From positions 31,589,857 through 31,653,856 of the forward strand of contig NW_022145604.1 of the NCBI RefSeq assembly GCF_000002235.5: a DNA stretch of 64,000 bases, written 5' to 3'. Both the position numbers and the translations under genes were made by a program. This DNA comes from Strongylocentrotus purpuratus. Lineage: Eukaryota; Echinodermata; Echinoidea; Camarodonta; Strongylocentrotidae. Below, piece by piece: positions 11,935 to 22,490 of the stretch; the stretch's first letter is position 1, and each line of letters begins with the position of its first letter. The notes under the pieces are model-generated. The model was not told the origin of the DNA. It did not search any database and worked only from the letters and a program-made list of their open reading frames with translations.

Positions 11935-12240
11935 AAATATGCTCATCTGACCGTGATTAAATGCCTAAAACCCCTAAGCTTCCGGGGCTTTGCCCCCTGG
12001 ATTTCATCTAGGGCCCTACGGCGGGCCCTTAGATGATCATCTGACGGTAATTTAATGCCTAAAACCCCTGATTTGTTGGGGGCTCCGCCCCCTGGACCCC
12101 ACGCCAAATAGTGACTTACCAGTGTCACAAAATAATAAGGTATACACAAAAATATGCTCATCTGACCTTAATTAAACGCCTAAAACCCCTGAGCTTCCGG
12201 GGCCGGCTCCGCCGCCTCGACCCCACCTCTTTGAAATTCA
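11935..12240 (+). repeat. Module iii: three units with GGGGGCTCCGCCCCC hairpin
   Basis: The units share CTCATCTGAC, TTAAATGCCTAAAACCCCTGA, a hairpin (GGGGGCTCCGCCCCC in the clearest unit, 6-bp stem and 3-nt loop) and TGGACCCCAC. The inverse of this module recurs about four times at 38410-38830. Confidence 0.75.
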
Positions 12241-12299
12241 GACAAGGATTAAGAGTATAGAGAACGGTACAATGCATCGTTTTCTTTCTCTAATAATAA

Positions 12300-14120
12300 A
12301 ACGTCAAAGCCTCGCGCAGGAGGGGAGGAGGGGGGGGGGGGGGGACTGAATTGAGACGAGGATTCAGAGGCGAGAACGGTAATACGAATCTTTAATTATT
12401 TAATGAAACGTAAAAGCTTATGCGCTTCGCGCGGGATGGAGGGGGAACTAAATTCCGATGAGGATTATTTTCGAGATCGGTACAATGAATCGTCTTTTTC
12501 TCTAATGATTAAATGAAGATTAAAAGCTTCCGCGCTTTGCGCGGGAGGGGGGAACCTGAATTCAGACGAGGATTAAGAGTCGAGAACTGTACAACAAATC
12601 GTCTTCTTTCTCTAATGATTTAATGAAACGTAGAAGCTTCCGCGCTTCGCGCAGGAGGGGGAGGGGGTGGAACTGAATTTAGACAAGGATTAAGAGTCGA
12701 GAACTGTACAACGAATCGTCTTCTTCTCTAATGATTAAATGAAGATTAAAAGCTTCCGCGCCTCGCGCGGGAGGGGGGAACCTGAATTCAGAGGAGGATT
12801 AAGAGTCGAGAACTGTAAAACGAATCGTGTTCTTTCTCTAATAATTTAATGAAATGTAAAAGCTTCGAGCGGGAGGGGGGGGGGGCATAATTCAGACGAG
12901 GATTAAGAGTCGAGAACGGTACAACGAGTCGTCTTCTTTCTTTAATAGTTTAATAAAACGTCAAAGCTTCCGTGCTTCGCGCAGGAGGGGGAGGGGGAGG
13001 AACTGAATTTAGACAAGGATTAAGAGTCGAGAACAGTACAACGAATCGTTTTCTTCTCTAATGATTAAATGAAGATTAAAAGCTTCCGCGCCTCGTGCGG
13101 GAGCGGGGGAACCTGAATTCAGGCGAGGATTAAGAGTCGAGAACTGTAAAACGAATCGTGTTCTTTCTCTAATAATTTAATGAAATGTAAAAGCTTCCGT
13201 GCTTCGCGCAGGAGGGGGAGGGGGAGGAACTGAATTTAGACAAGGATTAAGAGTCGAGAACTGTACAACGAATCGTTTTCTTTCTCTAATGATTTAATGA
13301 AACGTAAAAGCTTCTGCGCTTCGCACGGGAGGGGGGGGGGAACTGAAATCAGACGAGGATAAAGGATCGAGAACGGTACAACGAATCGTCTTCTTTCTTT
13401 AATAGTTTAATAAAACGTCAAAGCTTCCGCGCTTCGCGCAGGAGGGGGAGGGGAGGAACTGAATTTAGACAAGGATTAAGAGTCGAGAACTGTACAACGA
13501 ATCGTTTTCTTTCTCTAATGATTTAGTGAAACGTAAAAGCTTCCGCGCTTCGCACGGGAGGGGGGGGGGGGGACTGAAATCAGACGAGGATAAAGGATCG
13601 AGAACGGTACAACGAATCGTCTTCTTTCTTTAATAGTTTAATAAAACGTCAAAGCTTCCGCGCTTCGCGCAGGAAGGGGAGGGGGGGACTGAATTTAGAC
13701 AAGGATTAAGAGTCGAGAACTGTACAACGAATCGTCTTCTTTCTCTAATAATTTAATAAATCGTAAAATTTTCCGCGCTTCGCGCGGGAGGGAAAAACTA
13801 AATTCAAACGAAATTATTTTCGAGAACGGTACAACGAATCGTCTTCTTCCTTTAATAGTTTAATAAAACGTCAAAGCTTCCGCGCTTCGCACAGGAGGGG
13901 GAAAGGGGGCTGAATTTAGACAAGGATTAAGAGTCGAGAACTGTACAACGAATCGTCTTCTTTCTCTAATAATTTAATAAATCGTAACATTTTCCGCGCT
14001 TCGCGCGGGAGGAGAAAAACTAAATTCAGACTAGAATTATTTTCGAGAACGGTACAACGAATCGTCTTCTTTCTCGAATAATATAATGAAACGTCAAAGC
14101 ATGGGAGGGGGAAACTCGCC
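12300..14120 (+). repeat. Module ii: ~17 tandem ~110-bp units with CGCGC hairpin
   Basis: The unit contains GAGGATTAAGAGTCGAGAAC, GGTACAACGAATCGTCTTCT, TTCTCTAATAATTTAATGAA, and AAAGCTTCCGCGCTTCGCGC followed by GGGAGGGG. CCGCGCTTCGCGCGG is a perfect stem with a 3-nt loop. Unit spacing is about 103-118 bp, varying mainly in the G-run length. Neighbouring units alternate between subtypes, which suggests duplication in multi-unit blocks. Two further copies occur in the second hAT-like element (60660-60890). Confidence 0.9.
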
Positions 14121-14429
14121 CCCCCCCCCCCGCATTACGTCACCGGTCACCATAACGTACCAATATTTGGCTCGCATAATTTCAAATTTGGGCCCCCCCC
14201 CCCCCCTAAGAAATCCTGGATCCGCGCCTGCCTGAAATTACTTGTCTTACGAATGGTAATATAATTTCTTGCTTATATAAGTGTGATGAAGGCCCAAAAT
14301 GATAAATTCCGTCCAGGTCACCGACCTACTCGTATACAGTTTAACAGTGATACTAATTCTATAGCATGCACTAATTTCAATCGTACAACCTGTCTCAATC
14401 GATAAAGTACGCGATGCGCATATTGAGAC

Positions 14430-14431
14430 CT

Positions 14432-14463
<32 letters not shown>

Positions 14464-14473
14464 CCCTCCCCCC
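14430..14473. repeat. Very long poly-C run
   Basis: An almost unbroken tract of about 40 C after GAGACCT. The exact length is likely unreliable in any assembly. Confidence 0.9.
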
Positions 14474-14689
14474 GAGGTCACTCCATGACCCCCTTTCGGA
14501 TGAGGTGAGGGCGAAACAAACCCAATCTTCAGACCCCTGATCTGAGAAAATGATTGGGACAAAATTCCCTCACGCCCCACGGCTGCGGAGACACCCTTAT
14601 TAACCGCAGATATTCGTGCGACCAAGCATTTTGCTCCGGATCCGAGTACTTCACAATCACTGAATGATTTCAAACCAACTATAATTACA

Positions 14690-16300
14690 TCGAAAACTCG
14701 GTATAAAAAGGTTTTAGGTACCATTAAATTTACCATGCTACAGCAGGAATGTCACGAAGTATAATAATAATGTTTTGCAATACGATATGAAATAATGAGC
14801 AGGGACAAGGTATATATCATTCTGCTATATTGAATGCGTTGGTGTATCAGCTCTCTTTAAAAAGAGATACCACTCTACCCTCGACTGCTTGACCTACGAG
14901 CATCAAATTTAAGTCTACATGCATGCCCTTAGGGAATACAATTCCCCTGTAATTCTTTAACACAATCACTGAATGGTTTCACAAACCATATACATCGGAA
15001 AATATCGTATAACGAGGTTCTTGGCACCATTAAATTTACCATGCTATAGCAGGAATTCGATTAGGTATAATAATGTTAAAAACGGCAAAACGATATGTAT
15101 AACGAGCGGAACCAGGTACATTTTTCTAGTATATTAAAAACATTATTATATCGAATCATTAGATTTAATTCTATCTGCATGCCCTTGGGGAATACAATTC
15201 CCCTGTAATTCTTAGACACAATCACTGAATGCTTTCAAACCCATGTACTGTAAATACAGCGGAAACTCTCGGTATAACGAGGTTCTTGGCACCATTAAAT
15301 TTACCATGCTATAGCAGGAATTCGATTAGGTATAATAATGTTAAAAACGGCAAAACGATATGTATAACGAGCGGAACCAGGTACATTTTTCTAGTATATT
15401 AAAAACATTATTATATCGAATCATTAGATTTAATTCTATCTGCATGCCCTTGGGGAATACAATTCCCCTGTAATAATCTTAGACCCAATCACTGAATGCT
15501 TTCAAACCCATGTACTGTAAATACAGCGGAAACTCTCGGTATAACGAGGTTCTTGGTACCATTAAAGGTAATACAAAGTTTTGGGAGATTTTGAAAATTG
15601 GGTGGATAGTGAATCATTACAATTTTGGTATATTTGGATGCCCCTGTGGATGTATTATAAGCACTAAAAAAAATAGCCCCTAAAACACTTCTGTTTTCGT
15701 GAAAAATTGAATATAAAAATTTACCGGTGCTCCCGGTAAATTTTGATAAATTTCAAATAGCGCCTATGGCCGTACAATGGAAGCTGCGACCATGAAAATC
15801 TCAGAATATGTAGTTGGGATATATAATTTCCAAACGGGAATAGCTAATCGGTCGATTTTAGTCAAGAAACATTGTTTAATAGTTAAATTAATATCTTGAC
15901 CTTGAGAGGGAGCTATACAACATAAAAAGTTTATTATTTATAATTTCATAACTTTAGACTCGATTTCAACCGCGACAACGATCAATGTATATTGTAGGAA
16001 CGTATATGCTTCCAATATGTTAATTTGAACCAAATTCATGACCCCATACCAAAACTTTGTAATACCTTTAAATTTACACTGCTACGGCAGGAATGTCATT
16101 AAGCATAATAATGTTAACAAACGGCAAAACGATCGATATGGTATAAAGAGCGGGACCAGGTATATTATTCTGGTATTAAAAACATTAAATCAAATCTCTT
16201 TGGAAAAAAAAAGGGGGGGGGGGGGTTTCTTCTGTACCCTATAATCAATTGCTTGACTAACAAGCATTAAAATTTGGTCTACATGCATAATTGCCTTCGT
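14690..16300 (+). repeat. Tandem ~250-265 bp repeat, about five degenerate copies
   Basis: Shared landmarks are GGTATAACGAGGTTCTTGGC, ACCATTAAATTTACCATGCT, GCAGGAATTCGATTAGGTAT, AACGGCAAAACGATATG and CATGCCCTTGGGGAATACAA. CATGCCCTT recurs at about 14933, 15178 and 15445. More diverged first and last copies lie near 14700-14940 and 16070-16295. The fourth copy is split by a TTAA-flanked MITE. No coding potential seen. Confidence 0.8.
15566..16067. mobile_element. 502-bp MITE with TTAA target duplication
   Basis: The terminal inverted repeat AGGTAATACAAAGTTTTGG begins at 15566 and its complement ends at 16067. TTAA sits on both sides (15562-15565 and 16068-16071). The insertion falls exactly inside the ACCATTAAATTTAC landmark of the surrounding tandem repeat, which gives an internal control for the empty site. 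A TTAA duplication is typical of piggyBac and Kolobok elements. It has no transposase. Confidence 0.8.
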
Positions 16301-17270
16301 ATCTATGAGTTATTCATAATCATAAGTTATTCCAACCAAGCAAGACCATTATTAAAATCTTATTGCTTGCTAGACAATTTAATAAGTATTACTACACAGG
16401 CGGTGATTATGGGGGATGGTGGATGGGGATTTTTGATTATCCAAACAAGTCTTCCCTCTACAAAAAGCCACGAGAGAATGACATAATTTGCACGTGAATA
16501 CGCTCCCGCACTCGCGTATCGTGTGTTCCGTGTGCAAAAGGGCGCGAATTCCGAGACGCGCCACAAAAGCGCGCCTTTTCTAGAAGGCGCGAAATTCTTG
16601 ACCAAATTGTAAACAAGCTATTGCTGCATCACCATGGTCAGCAAAACCAAAACAAAGAGCAAGTGGTTTACTACCGTGAATAAATATTTTTGAAAGCGTT
16701 TTTTGTAACTCTTTAACATTTATTAAGTTCATATTCCCAGCATTCGAATTCGCGCAAGTTGCACTCACAGCGTCGAATGAGCTAATCCAATTGAAATCCG
16801 TTTAATAAAATTCACTATCTATACAATAAATAATGAAATCATTCAAATAGTGAAGTCATTCAAATGTTAAAGGGATGGTTAAGTTCTTTCGTATCTCCTT
16901 AGATCAAGATTAATGTATCTTGATCTTCGGAGTAGTAGCTTAGAAACATCAGTATTAAGCGCCTAATAAATGTTATGTATTATTATTATTATTACAAGGA
17001 AAAACTGTGATAACGTCATTTAAAACTTGTGCTCGTGCACAGATTTTCCTTCATCATCAAGTTGCCTTCGGCGTAGAATAGAAAGGGATAATATTTAGAT
17101 GACGTCATGTCGATTTTGACACATAATTTCCTGAAAATGGACCATTAAACGGATTTATTCAGTCAAGTTGGCAAGTGGAACCGATGTATAATAGCCTAGG
17201 CCTAATTTACACCCCAAAAAAATCGGATATGCATCGACTAAAATGCAATATTTTTAACAAATAATAAAAA
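16300..17270. other. Mostly unannotated; CpG-rich patch and SINE-like tail
   Basis: 16490-16610 is a CpG-rich patch (GCGCGCC, GGCGCG repeats in an AT-rich setting). A dyad AGATCAAGATTAATGTATCT continuing TGATCT lies at about 16902-16927. It is followed by AAGCGCCTAATAAATG and an ATT run ending near 16996, like the tail of a SINE. The same dyad occurs at 36848-36876. I see no gene. Confidence 0.5.
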
Positions 17271-17309
17271 TTATGGCCATAAATGGCCATAAGTTTGCAA
17301 AATGTTTTA

Positions 17310-17445
17310 ATGGGACGCCTACGGTCGGTTTCTGTCTCTTAAGAGAGGAGCCGACCCTACCCAAATCAGAGGCTAACGAACGAAAGAGACAGAAATTTCG
17401 GTCTAAAGAGGGCCCAGAACACATTAAAGAGAAGTTGAGTTCTGG
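17310..17445 (+). other. Segment with competing hairpins
   Basis: GGTCGG (17325) can pair with CCGACC (17350). Alternatively TTTCTGTCTCTT (17329-17340) can pair perfectly with AAGAGACAGAAA (about 17385). CCCAGAAC and GTTCTGGG (17409-17442) form a separate stem. These are short dyads; whether any is transcribed is unknown. Confidence 0.35.
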
Positions 17446-17639
17446 GAAGAGGTGAAAAATAATTTGTGAGCGTTATCATTCTTACTATGCAAGTGTGGAA
17501 GAACATCGGATAAGACATGTTCCCTGAAAAGCATGGCTCTTCAAATGCCTTCATATTCTAAATAGGCCTATGTCATGTAAAACCGTACAAATCCAGGGTA
17601 GGATTTTTACGCCACGTGTTCTGTAGTCCCATATACAAA

Positions 17640-17975
17640 TTTCTTGTCATTTTGGTGATTCCAGAACCTTGCAATACATTCTTCAATGTTAGAAGAAACC
17701 GTGTCTGAACCCATTTCATGAATGTTGGGCCTAAACATTAAGACTCAAGTGCTTTTCAAATATCTTCCATGGTCTATTGCATCGAAGGCTTTTCTAAAAA
17801 TCTCCCAAAATTGATACAATTAAACTATCCATGTTTCAGCCATTTACAGTACATTTCTAATAGCTTCTGCAATATTTCTACCCTTGATAAAAGCATGTTG
17901 ATCTGGATTAATGATGAAATGTATCACTTTTTTAAAGCGTGTTGCAAGTACTTTTGAGCAGATTTCACAAAAACA
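17640..17975 (-). pseudogene. L1/Tx1-type RT fragment
   Basis: Minus-strand translation gives KVLATRFKKVIHFIINPDQ, then HAFIKGRNIAEAIRNVL, then pieces such as KAFDAIDHG. This fits the fingers/palm region of L1-type RT. It has an internal stop and lacks the rest of the domain. It resembles the fragment at 840-1075 over the palm. An ATT microsatellite (17977-18000) follows. Confidence 0.7.
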
Positions 17976-18083
17976 TTTATTATTATTATTATTATTAACA
18001 TTTATTTCCTTCTCAACAGCACAATATAAAACACAATGTATATATACATGATATATTGTCACGCAGTTTGGTTAAGATATTTG

Positions 18084-18934
18084 ATGTAATATTATGTATA
18101 TATTTTATTCCATGCTTTAGTCTACTTTACAACTATCCATGATTATTGTACCAGACCAGTCTATGTTAAGGATGTCTTGCTATAATAACGCTATTACAAA
18201 TCCAGCCAGCTCGATCCCAATTGCTCTGCATACAGCGGAGTTCTATTCTCTCCTCACTTTGACCTTGCATTCACTTTCAGAACTTTCATTCTCTCCCTTC
18301 TCACTTTGACTTTGCCTGACTTTCAGAGCTCTCGTTCTTTCCCTTCGCCCTTGTTTGCCCGAAACTCTCATTTCAACCTTGCACTGTCCTTTAGCCCTTT
18401 CAGCTTGCTTCTTGTCTTGACTTTCTCCTGTTCTTGTATCCTCTCTCTCAAAATGACTTTGAGCTCTCTGTTCATTTGCTCAATGACGCCCTTCTCCTAA
18501 ATACTCCGCAGCGCGATACTTGTGACCTACATGACTGGTCTTTCTCATTCTCTCTCGAAGGGTATATAAGACAGACTGCATTCGTATCTTAGGCAGTTAG
18601 GAGCGAAGAATCTGTCAGTGAAGAGTGAAACTAGGGAGCTGTCGAGAGTTAATTGTGTCAGTTAGTGTGACAAGCCTGTCATCACAGTGTTTGAAGCGAG
18701 AGTATTTTACGAAGGGGATAGAGAGCCAACCTGTTCAGAAATGGTCTCCACTCATGTTAGTCTATCTTTTTAGCCTGTTCTAACGCCTGCTGCATTATTT
18801 TGCCTCTCTGATTCGCAAGACATTCTCTTTTATCCATCCTTGTAAATGTGTTTGGGTTTGCTGTAATAAACTCTTTAACTGTAATTCCTGCCTCTCGAGT
18901 GTTTATTCTCCCTGAATCTCGGCCATCCCTAACA
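18084..18934 (+). mobile_element. Solo or remnant LTR, probable Ty3/Gypsy type
   Basis: The stretch has the layout of an LTR: TGT at the proposed start, a TATATAAG promoter box near 18562, AATAAA at about 18867, and an end at CCCTAACA followed by a possible primer-binding remnant. The U3 portion has internal repeats of CACTTTGAC and ACTTTCAGA. No coding region of an element follows, so it is a solo LTR or a heavily truncated copy; I treat it as a fossil. The boundaries are approximate. Confidence 0.5.
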
Positions 18935-19189
18935 ACTAAACTTCAACATATAACGGGGCTAATATATTTTGGGACTTTTACTTCCTATTGTCGAACAATA
19001 TAAGTCGCCGTTACAATATGTAACAATTATTTCAACATAGAGTATACAGTAATTAATTCAGATACGGAAGGAGGCGAAAACCCGGAAAGCGTAGCTTGAG
19101 TTGGGAACGCCCATAATAAATTAACACAGTTACCGAAAGAACATTATAGACATTATTATGAAAATTACATTGTATATAACAGAACGTTG

Positions 19190-20881
19190 ATAGGAAAGAA
19201 AAAATAGTGAAAGGAAGAGAGGAGAGAATTAAGTATAGGAAGGCATGTTCACTTATAAAGAGAAAGTTACATCAATTGGGCTGTACATGTGTCTGCGATT
19301 ACATCATAAAGATAACGAAGTACAATTGTAAAATAGACAGCGGGTACATATCATTACAAACAAGCAAAATCATCAAACAGACAACAGCTTTATCCGACAG
19401 CATTGTCCTGGGAATATACAGATGGTACTAGCAACAAGTTACCAAAGTAAATAAATAATCGGTCATACAAACATGTCATTAAATTCCACAAAAGATCATT
19501 TCACACATAAATACAAGAGAGGGTATCAATATCGAGCAATTAAATACATTTTTGCCTTACGGGAAAAAGTCTGCAAGGAGAGCGATTTGTGTAGAATAGA
19601 TGGTAAGGTGTTCCAAAATTTTGGTCCAGAGTATCGAATGTCAAATTGAAATCTTCGGGTTCTATGTTTAGGGAGACGAATGTTGGCAGCGCTTCTCGTA
19701 TTATACGTATGGGTTTCCGAGTTGCATTTAAAATTGATAAAATCACTAAATTGTGATGGGAAGATGTTATTCATGCTTTTATACATGAAAATACCCTGTT
19801 GGTGCAAGTTAATATCACTGAATCTCAAGAAAATAATTTGTTTAAAGATGGGACCAGTATGGGAACGATAGTGCATTCCGGATATTATACGAATAATCTT
19901 CTTCTGCAATAGTATAAGCTTTTGTATTTTGTACTTGCAGGAATTCGCCCAAACAAGATTACAGTAAGAAAAATATGGAAGTATAAGAGCACAATATAAC
20001 ATACGTAGAATGTGATTAGGCAAGAGATGTTTGAGTCTGGATATAATGCCAATGTTTTTGGACACCTTACTTTCAACTTCGTGAATATGGTATTTCCAAG
20101 ACAAGGAACTATCTAAATAAACGCCAAGAAATTTGACTTTATCTACCCTTGGCAATATGACATTATCAAGAACAATATTGAAATCATTTAAATCTACATT
20201 CTTTCCATTGTGAAAAATCATATAATTACATTTTTTACATTTATAGATAATTTATTAGATTTGAACCATTCACATATATATGTAAGACCTGCATTTACTG
20301 CATCCATAAGAGACTTCAAGTTTGAATCTCTGTGAAATATGTTTGTGTCGTCTGCATACAGTATAAAAGACAATTCATCAGCAGATTTATAAATATCATT
20401 CACATATAATATAAATAACAATGGCCCAAGCAGGCTACCCTGTGGAATTCCGCATGTTATTGTCCTAAACTTAGAAATAGAAGATTGATATTTGGTACAT
20501 TGTAATCGATTGTTAAGATAACTGGTGAAAAATTTAAGAGCTACACCACGTATTCCATAACGATATAGTTTAGATAGTAAAATATTGTGATTAATTGTGT
20601 CAAATGCCTTAGACAGATCTATAAAAACTCCAATTGCAAATTCGTTCGCCTCAAAGGCGTCTATGACTTTACTAGAAAGATTGGTAAGAGCCATACATGT
20701 TGAATAATCCCTACGGAAACCATATTGATGTTTATTGAGAATAGAATGTTTGTCAAGGAATTCAATCATGGGTGTCGATCCGTAACTGATACCTATTCAT
20801 CAGGGGGGATGATCTATTCATTCATCCCCCCCTGATGAATAGGTATTACGTAAGGATCGACACCCATGAATTCAATAGTTC
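19190..20881 (-). mobile_element. 3' part of a Jockey/CR1-group LINE (RT and C-terminal domain)
   Basis: Reading right to left this half of a minus-strand LINE has, from 20766 down, IEFLDKHSILNKHQYGFRR, AFDTINHNIL (RT motif A), GIPQGSLLGPLLF, FILYADDTN (catalytic YADD) and KVKFLGVYLDSSLSW. The C-terminal domain follows (ILPYFSYCNLVWA, NTRSAANIRLPKHRTRRF, ending at 19526), then a ~300-bp 3' UTR with CCATCTGTATATTCCCAGGA. There is one frame change near 20220 at an A run. The 102-bp MITE and the Gypsy element separate this part from 26489-27850. Removing both leaves the LINE frame continuous (VYKRT then IEFLDKH). It is the best-preserved LINE RT in the window. Confidence 0.85.
20767..20868. mobile_element. 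102-bp palindromic MITE with 8-bp target duplication
   Basis: CATGGGTGTCGATCC at 20767 is mirrored by GGATCGACACCCATG ending at 20868. Almost the whole length pairs (ACCTATTCATCAGGGGGGAT with its complement). AATTCAAT flanks both sides (20759-20766 and 20869-20876). An 8-bp duplication is compatible with hAT-type mobilisation. The MITE lies in the LINE reading frame, 5 bp from the Gypsy insertion. Confidence 0.85.
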
Positions 20882-21507
20882 TGTAGTGACTTGACCTTTG
20901 GAGAACTTTGCATTTGTAAATATTATTGTCTTGTCTTTATTGTGTGGCTTGAAGTCTAGCCTTTTATTCCATTGTCACTCATTTCTTTAGTGACACCTGT
21001 TGCATTACTAGAGTGCCACAAATACTTACTCTGGCAAGCACATTCCATACCCTATGGGTTGGGATGTGCAACCACCTAATGTACTGGTATAGCTTATACT
21101 GTACATTACACTTGCTTGCTTTATTTGCCACACCTTTTTTCATCACTTCTCCTGAGCTGTTCATATGGAGCACACCTATTCTAGAGAGTCGATCGATCAA
21201 CAGCAAAGCTAATTCAGCTTCATCTTAATTCTTGTCCTATTTCTTCGCTTGTTTCTCTACTCGGTTCTGAGGCCTTATTACTTTATAGAGATTATAAGTT
21301 TCTTCTTCTTTACTTAATTCGCGAAGAAGCGTCATTACTTTGTACATGGTCTTACATATTCTTTCTACGGGTGCTGTGCAATATTTGAACTACTACTTGT
21401 GATATAATATATGTTCCAAGTATCTGTACTCAACATGTGTTTCTACGAGACAAGGTAGGAAAGAAATCTATTTCTATTTCTTTTATTTAGGTGATTAAAT
21501 TCCCTAA
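20882..21507 (+). repeat. 5' LTR of the Gypsy element
   Basis: 626 bp beginning TGTAGTGACTTGACC and ending TTCCCTAA, repeated at 25863-26488 with one difference noticed by eye. The boundaries are set by the repeat ends and the AGTTC duplication; a 4-bp duplication with one more A in the LTR is equally possible. Confidence 0.92.
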
Positions 21508-21509
21508 AC

Positions 21510-21527
21510 TGGTGACCCCGACGTGAT
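21510..21527 (+). other. Primer-binding site of the Gypsy element
   Basis: TGGTGACCCCGACGTGAT lies 2 bp after the LTR. It starts with TGG, the complement of a tRNA CCA end, as expected for a minus-strand primer site. I do not assign the tRNA. Confidence 0.75.
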
Positions 21528-21578
21528 CCAGATTTGTTTTCTTCTGTTGATCTAATCTACCTTGTCATCGTCATTATC

Positions 21579-22490
21579 ATGCCTGATACTGATAGCAATG
21601 TATTACCTAGTGAGGCTTCTGAGCCATCCCCTCAAGTCTCATATTTTAGTTTAAAGCTTCCACCATTTTGGGCACATGATCCTGATATTTGGTTTGCTCA
21701 GGTTGAGGCTCAGTTTCAAACTAGAGGTGTCTCAGTTGAGTCTACAAAGTTTGCTTATGTTGTCGCCTCATTACAACCAGAGGTAGCTCTAGAGGTGCGC
21801 GATATTTTAATTGCCCCTCCCCAAACAGAGCCGTACAAGATACTAAAAGCAGCACTGGTTAAGCGAACTTCTGTCTCTGAGCAAAAGCGTCTGAACAAAT
21901 TGCTGACGAGTGAAGAGTTAGGCGATAGGTCGCCCTCCCAACTCCTTAGGAGAATGCAACAATTATTAGGCTCTAATACTTTGGAAACTAGTATACTTAA
22001 GCAATTATTTTTGCAACGCCTGCCAACCAATGTACAGTTGATTCTCGCTTCCACAAGCGATGATGTCAGCTTGGTTGCGCTAGCGGCATTAGCCGACAAA
22101 ATTGTTGAAGTTGCTGGTCCGCCTACTATTTCTCATGTCTTACCTAAAGAAGTGCCAGCGCAGACTTACGCTTGCGCTACTCCCAATGACTCTGGTGAAG
22201 TACATCGACTTTCTACCCAGGTTGCTCAACTGGCTGCTCAGGTGCAAGCCTTGACTTGTTCTATACAGGAGGACTGCAGAAGTCGCAGTCGACAGCGAGG
22301 CCCGAAGAATTCCGGCCCTCGCCAATCAGCTTCCCGTAGCCCGAGTCGGCATCAACAACATGCTGGGGCTAAATGTTGGTACCACTGGAAGCATGGCAAA
22401 CGAGCCCAGAAGTGCATAAGTCCTTGTTCATACTCAGCAGGACAAAGCCGCCCTGGATATGTCCAGGGAAACGGGCCCGCCAAGGAATAG
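21579..22490 (+). CDS. gag region of the Gypsy element
   Basis: The preferred start is the ATG at 21579 ([19 protein letters not shown]). The N-terminal two thirds are capsid-like ([19 protein letters not shown], as in many invertebrate Gypsy gag proteins). The C-terminus is basic and Ser/Arg-rich and ends in a modified zinc finger ([14 protein letters not shown]) instead of a CCHC knuckle. Gag overlaps pol, consistent with the frameshift-type expression known in this family. It supplies the particle shell during retrotransposition. Confidence 0.85.
   Translation: MPDTDSNVLPSEASEPSPQVSYFSLKLPPFWAHDPDIWFAQVEAQFQTRGVSVESTKFAYVVASLQPEVALEVRDILIAPPQTEPYKILKAALVKRTSVSEQKRLNKLLTSEELGDRSPSQLLRRMQQLLGSNTLETSILKQLFLQRLPTNVQLILASTSDDVSLVALAALADKIVEVAGPPTISHVLPKEVPAQTYACATPNDSGEVHRLSTQVAQLAAQVQALTCSIQEDCRSRSRQRGPKNSGPRQSASRSPSRHQQHAGAKCWYHWKHGKRAQKCISPCSYSAGQSRPGYVQGNGPAKE

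Larger units (their letters stand above)
11377..14230. mobile_element. Non-autonomous hAT-like element filled with tandem modules
   Basis: The ends are perfect 16-bp inverted repeats (CAGGCGCGGATCCAGG at 11377 and its complement ending at 14230). They are flanked by an exact 8-bp direct repeat CCTGAAAT (11369-11376 and 14231-14238). An 8-bp duplication with CAG-starting ends is the hallmark of the hAT superfamily. There is no transposase. Inside are a purine-rich/poly-G module (about 11390-11690), three copies of a CCTAAAACCCCTGA hairpin module (11940-12235), and about 17 copies of a ~108-118 bp CGCGCTTCGCGCG hairpin module (12300-14120). It must be mobilised by a transposase encoded elsewhere. 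The intact ends and duplication suggest a fairly recent insertion. Confidence 0.85.
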
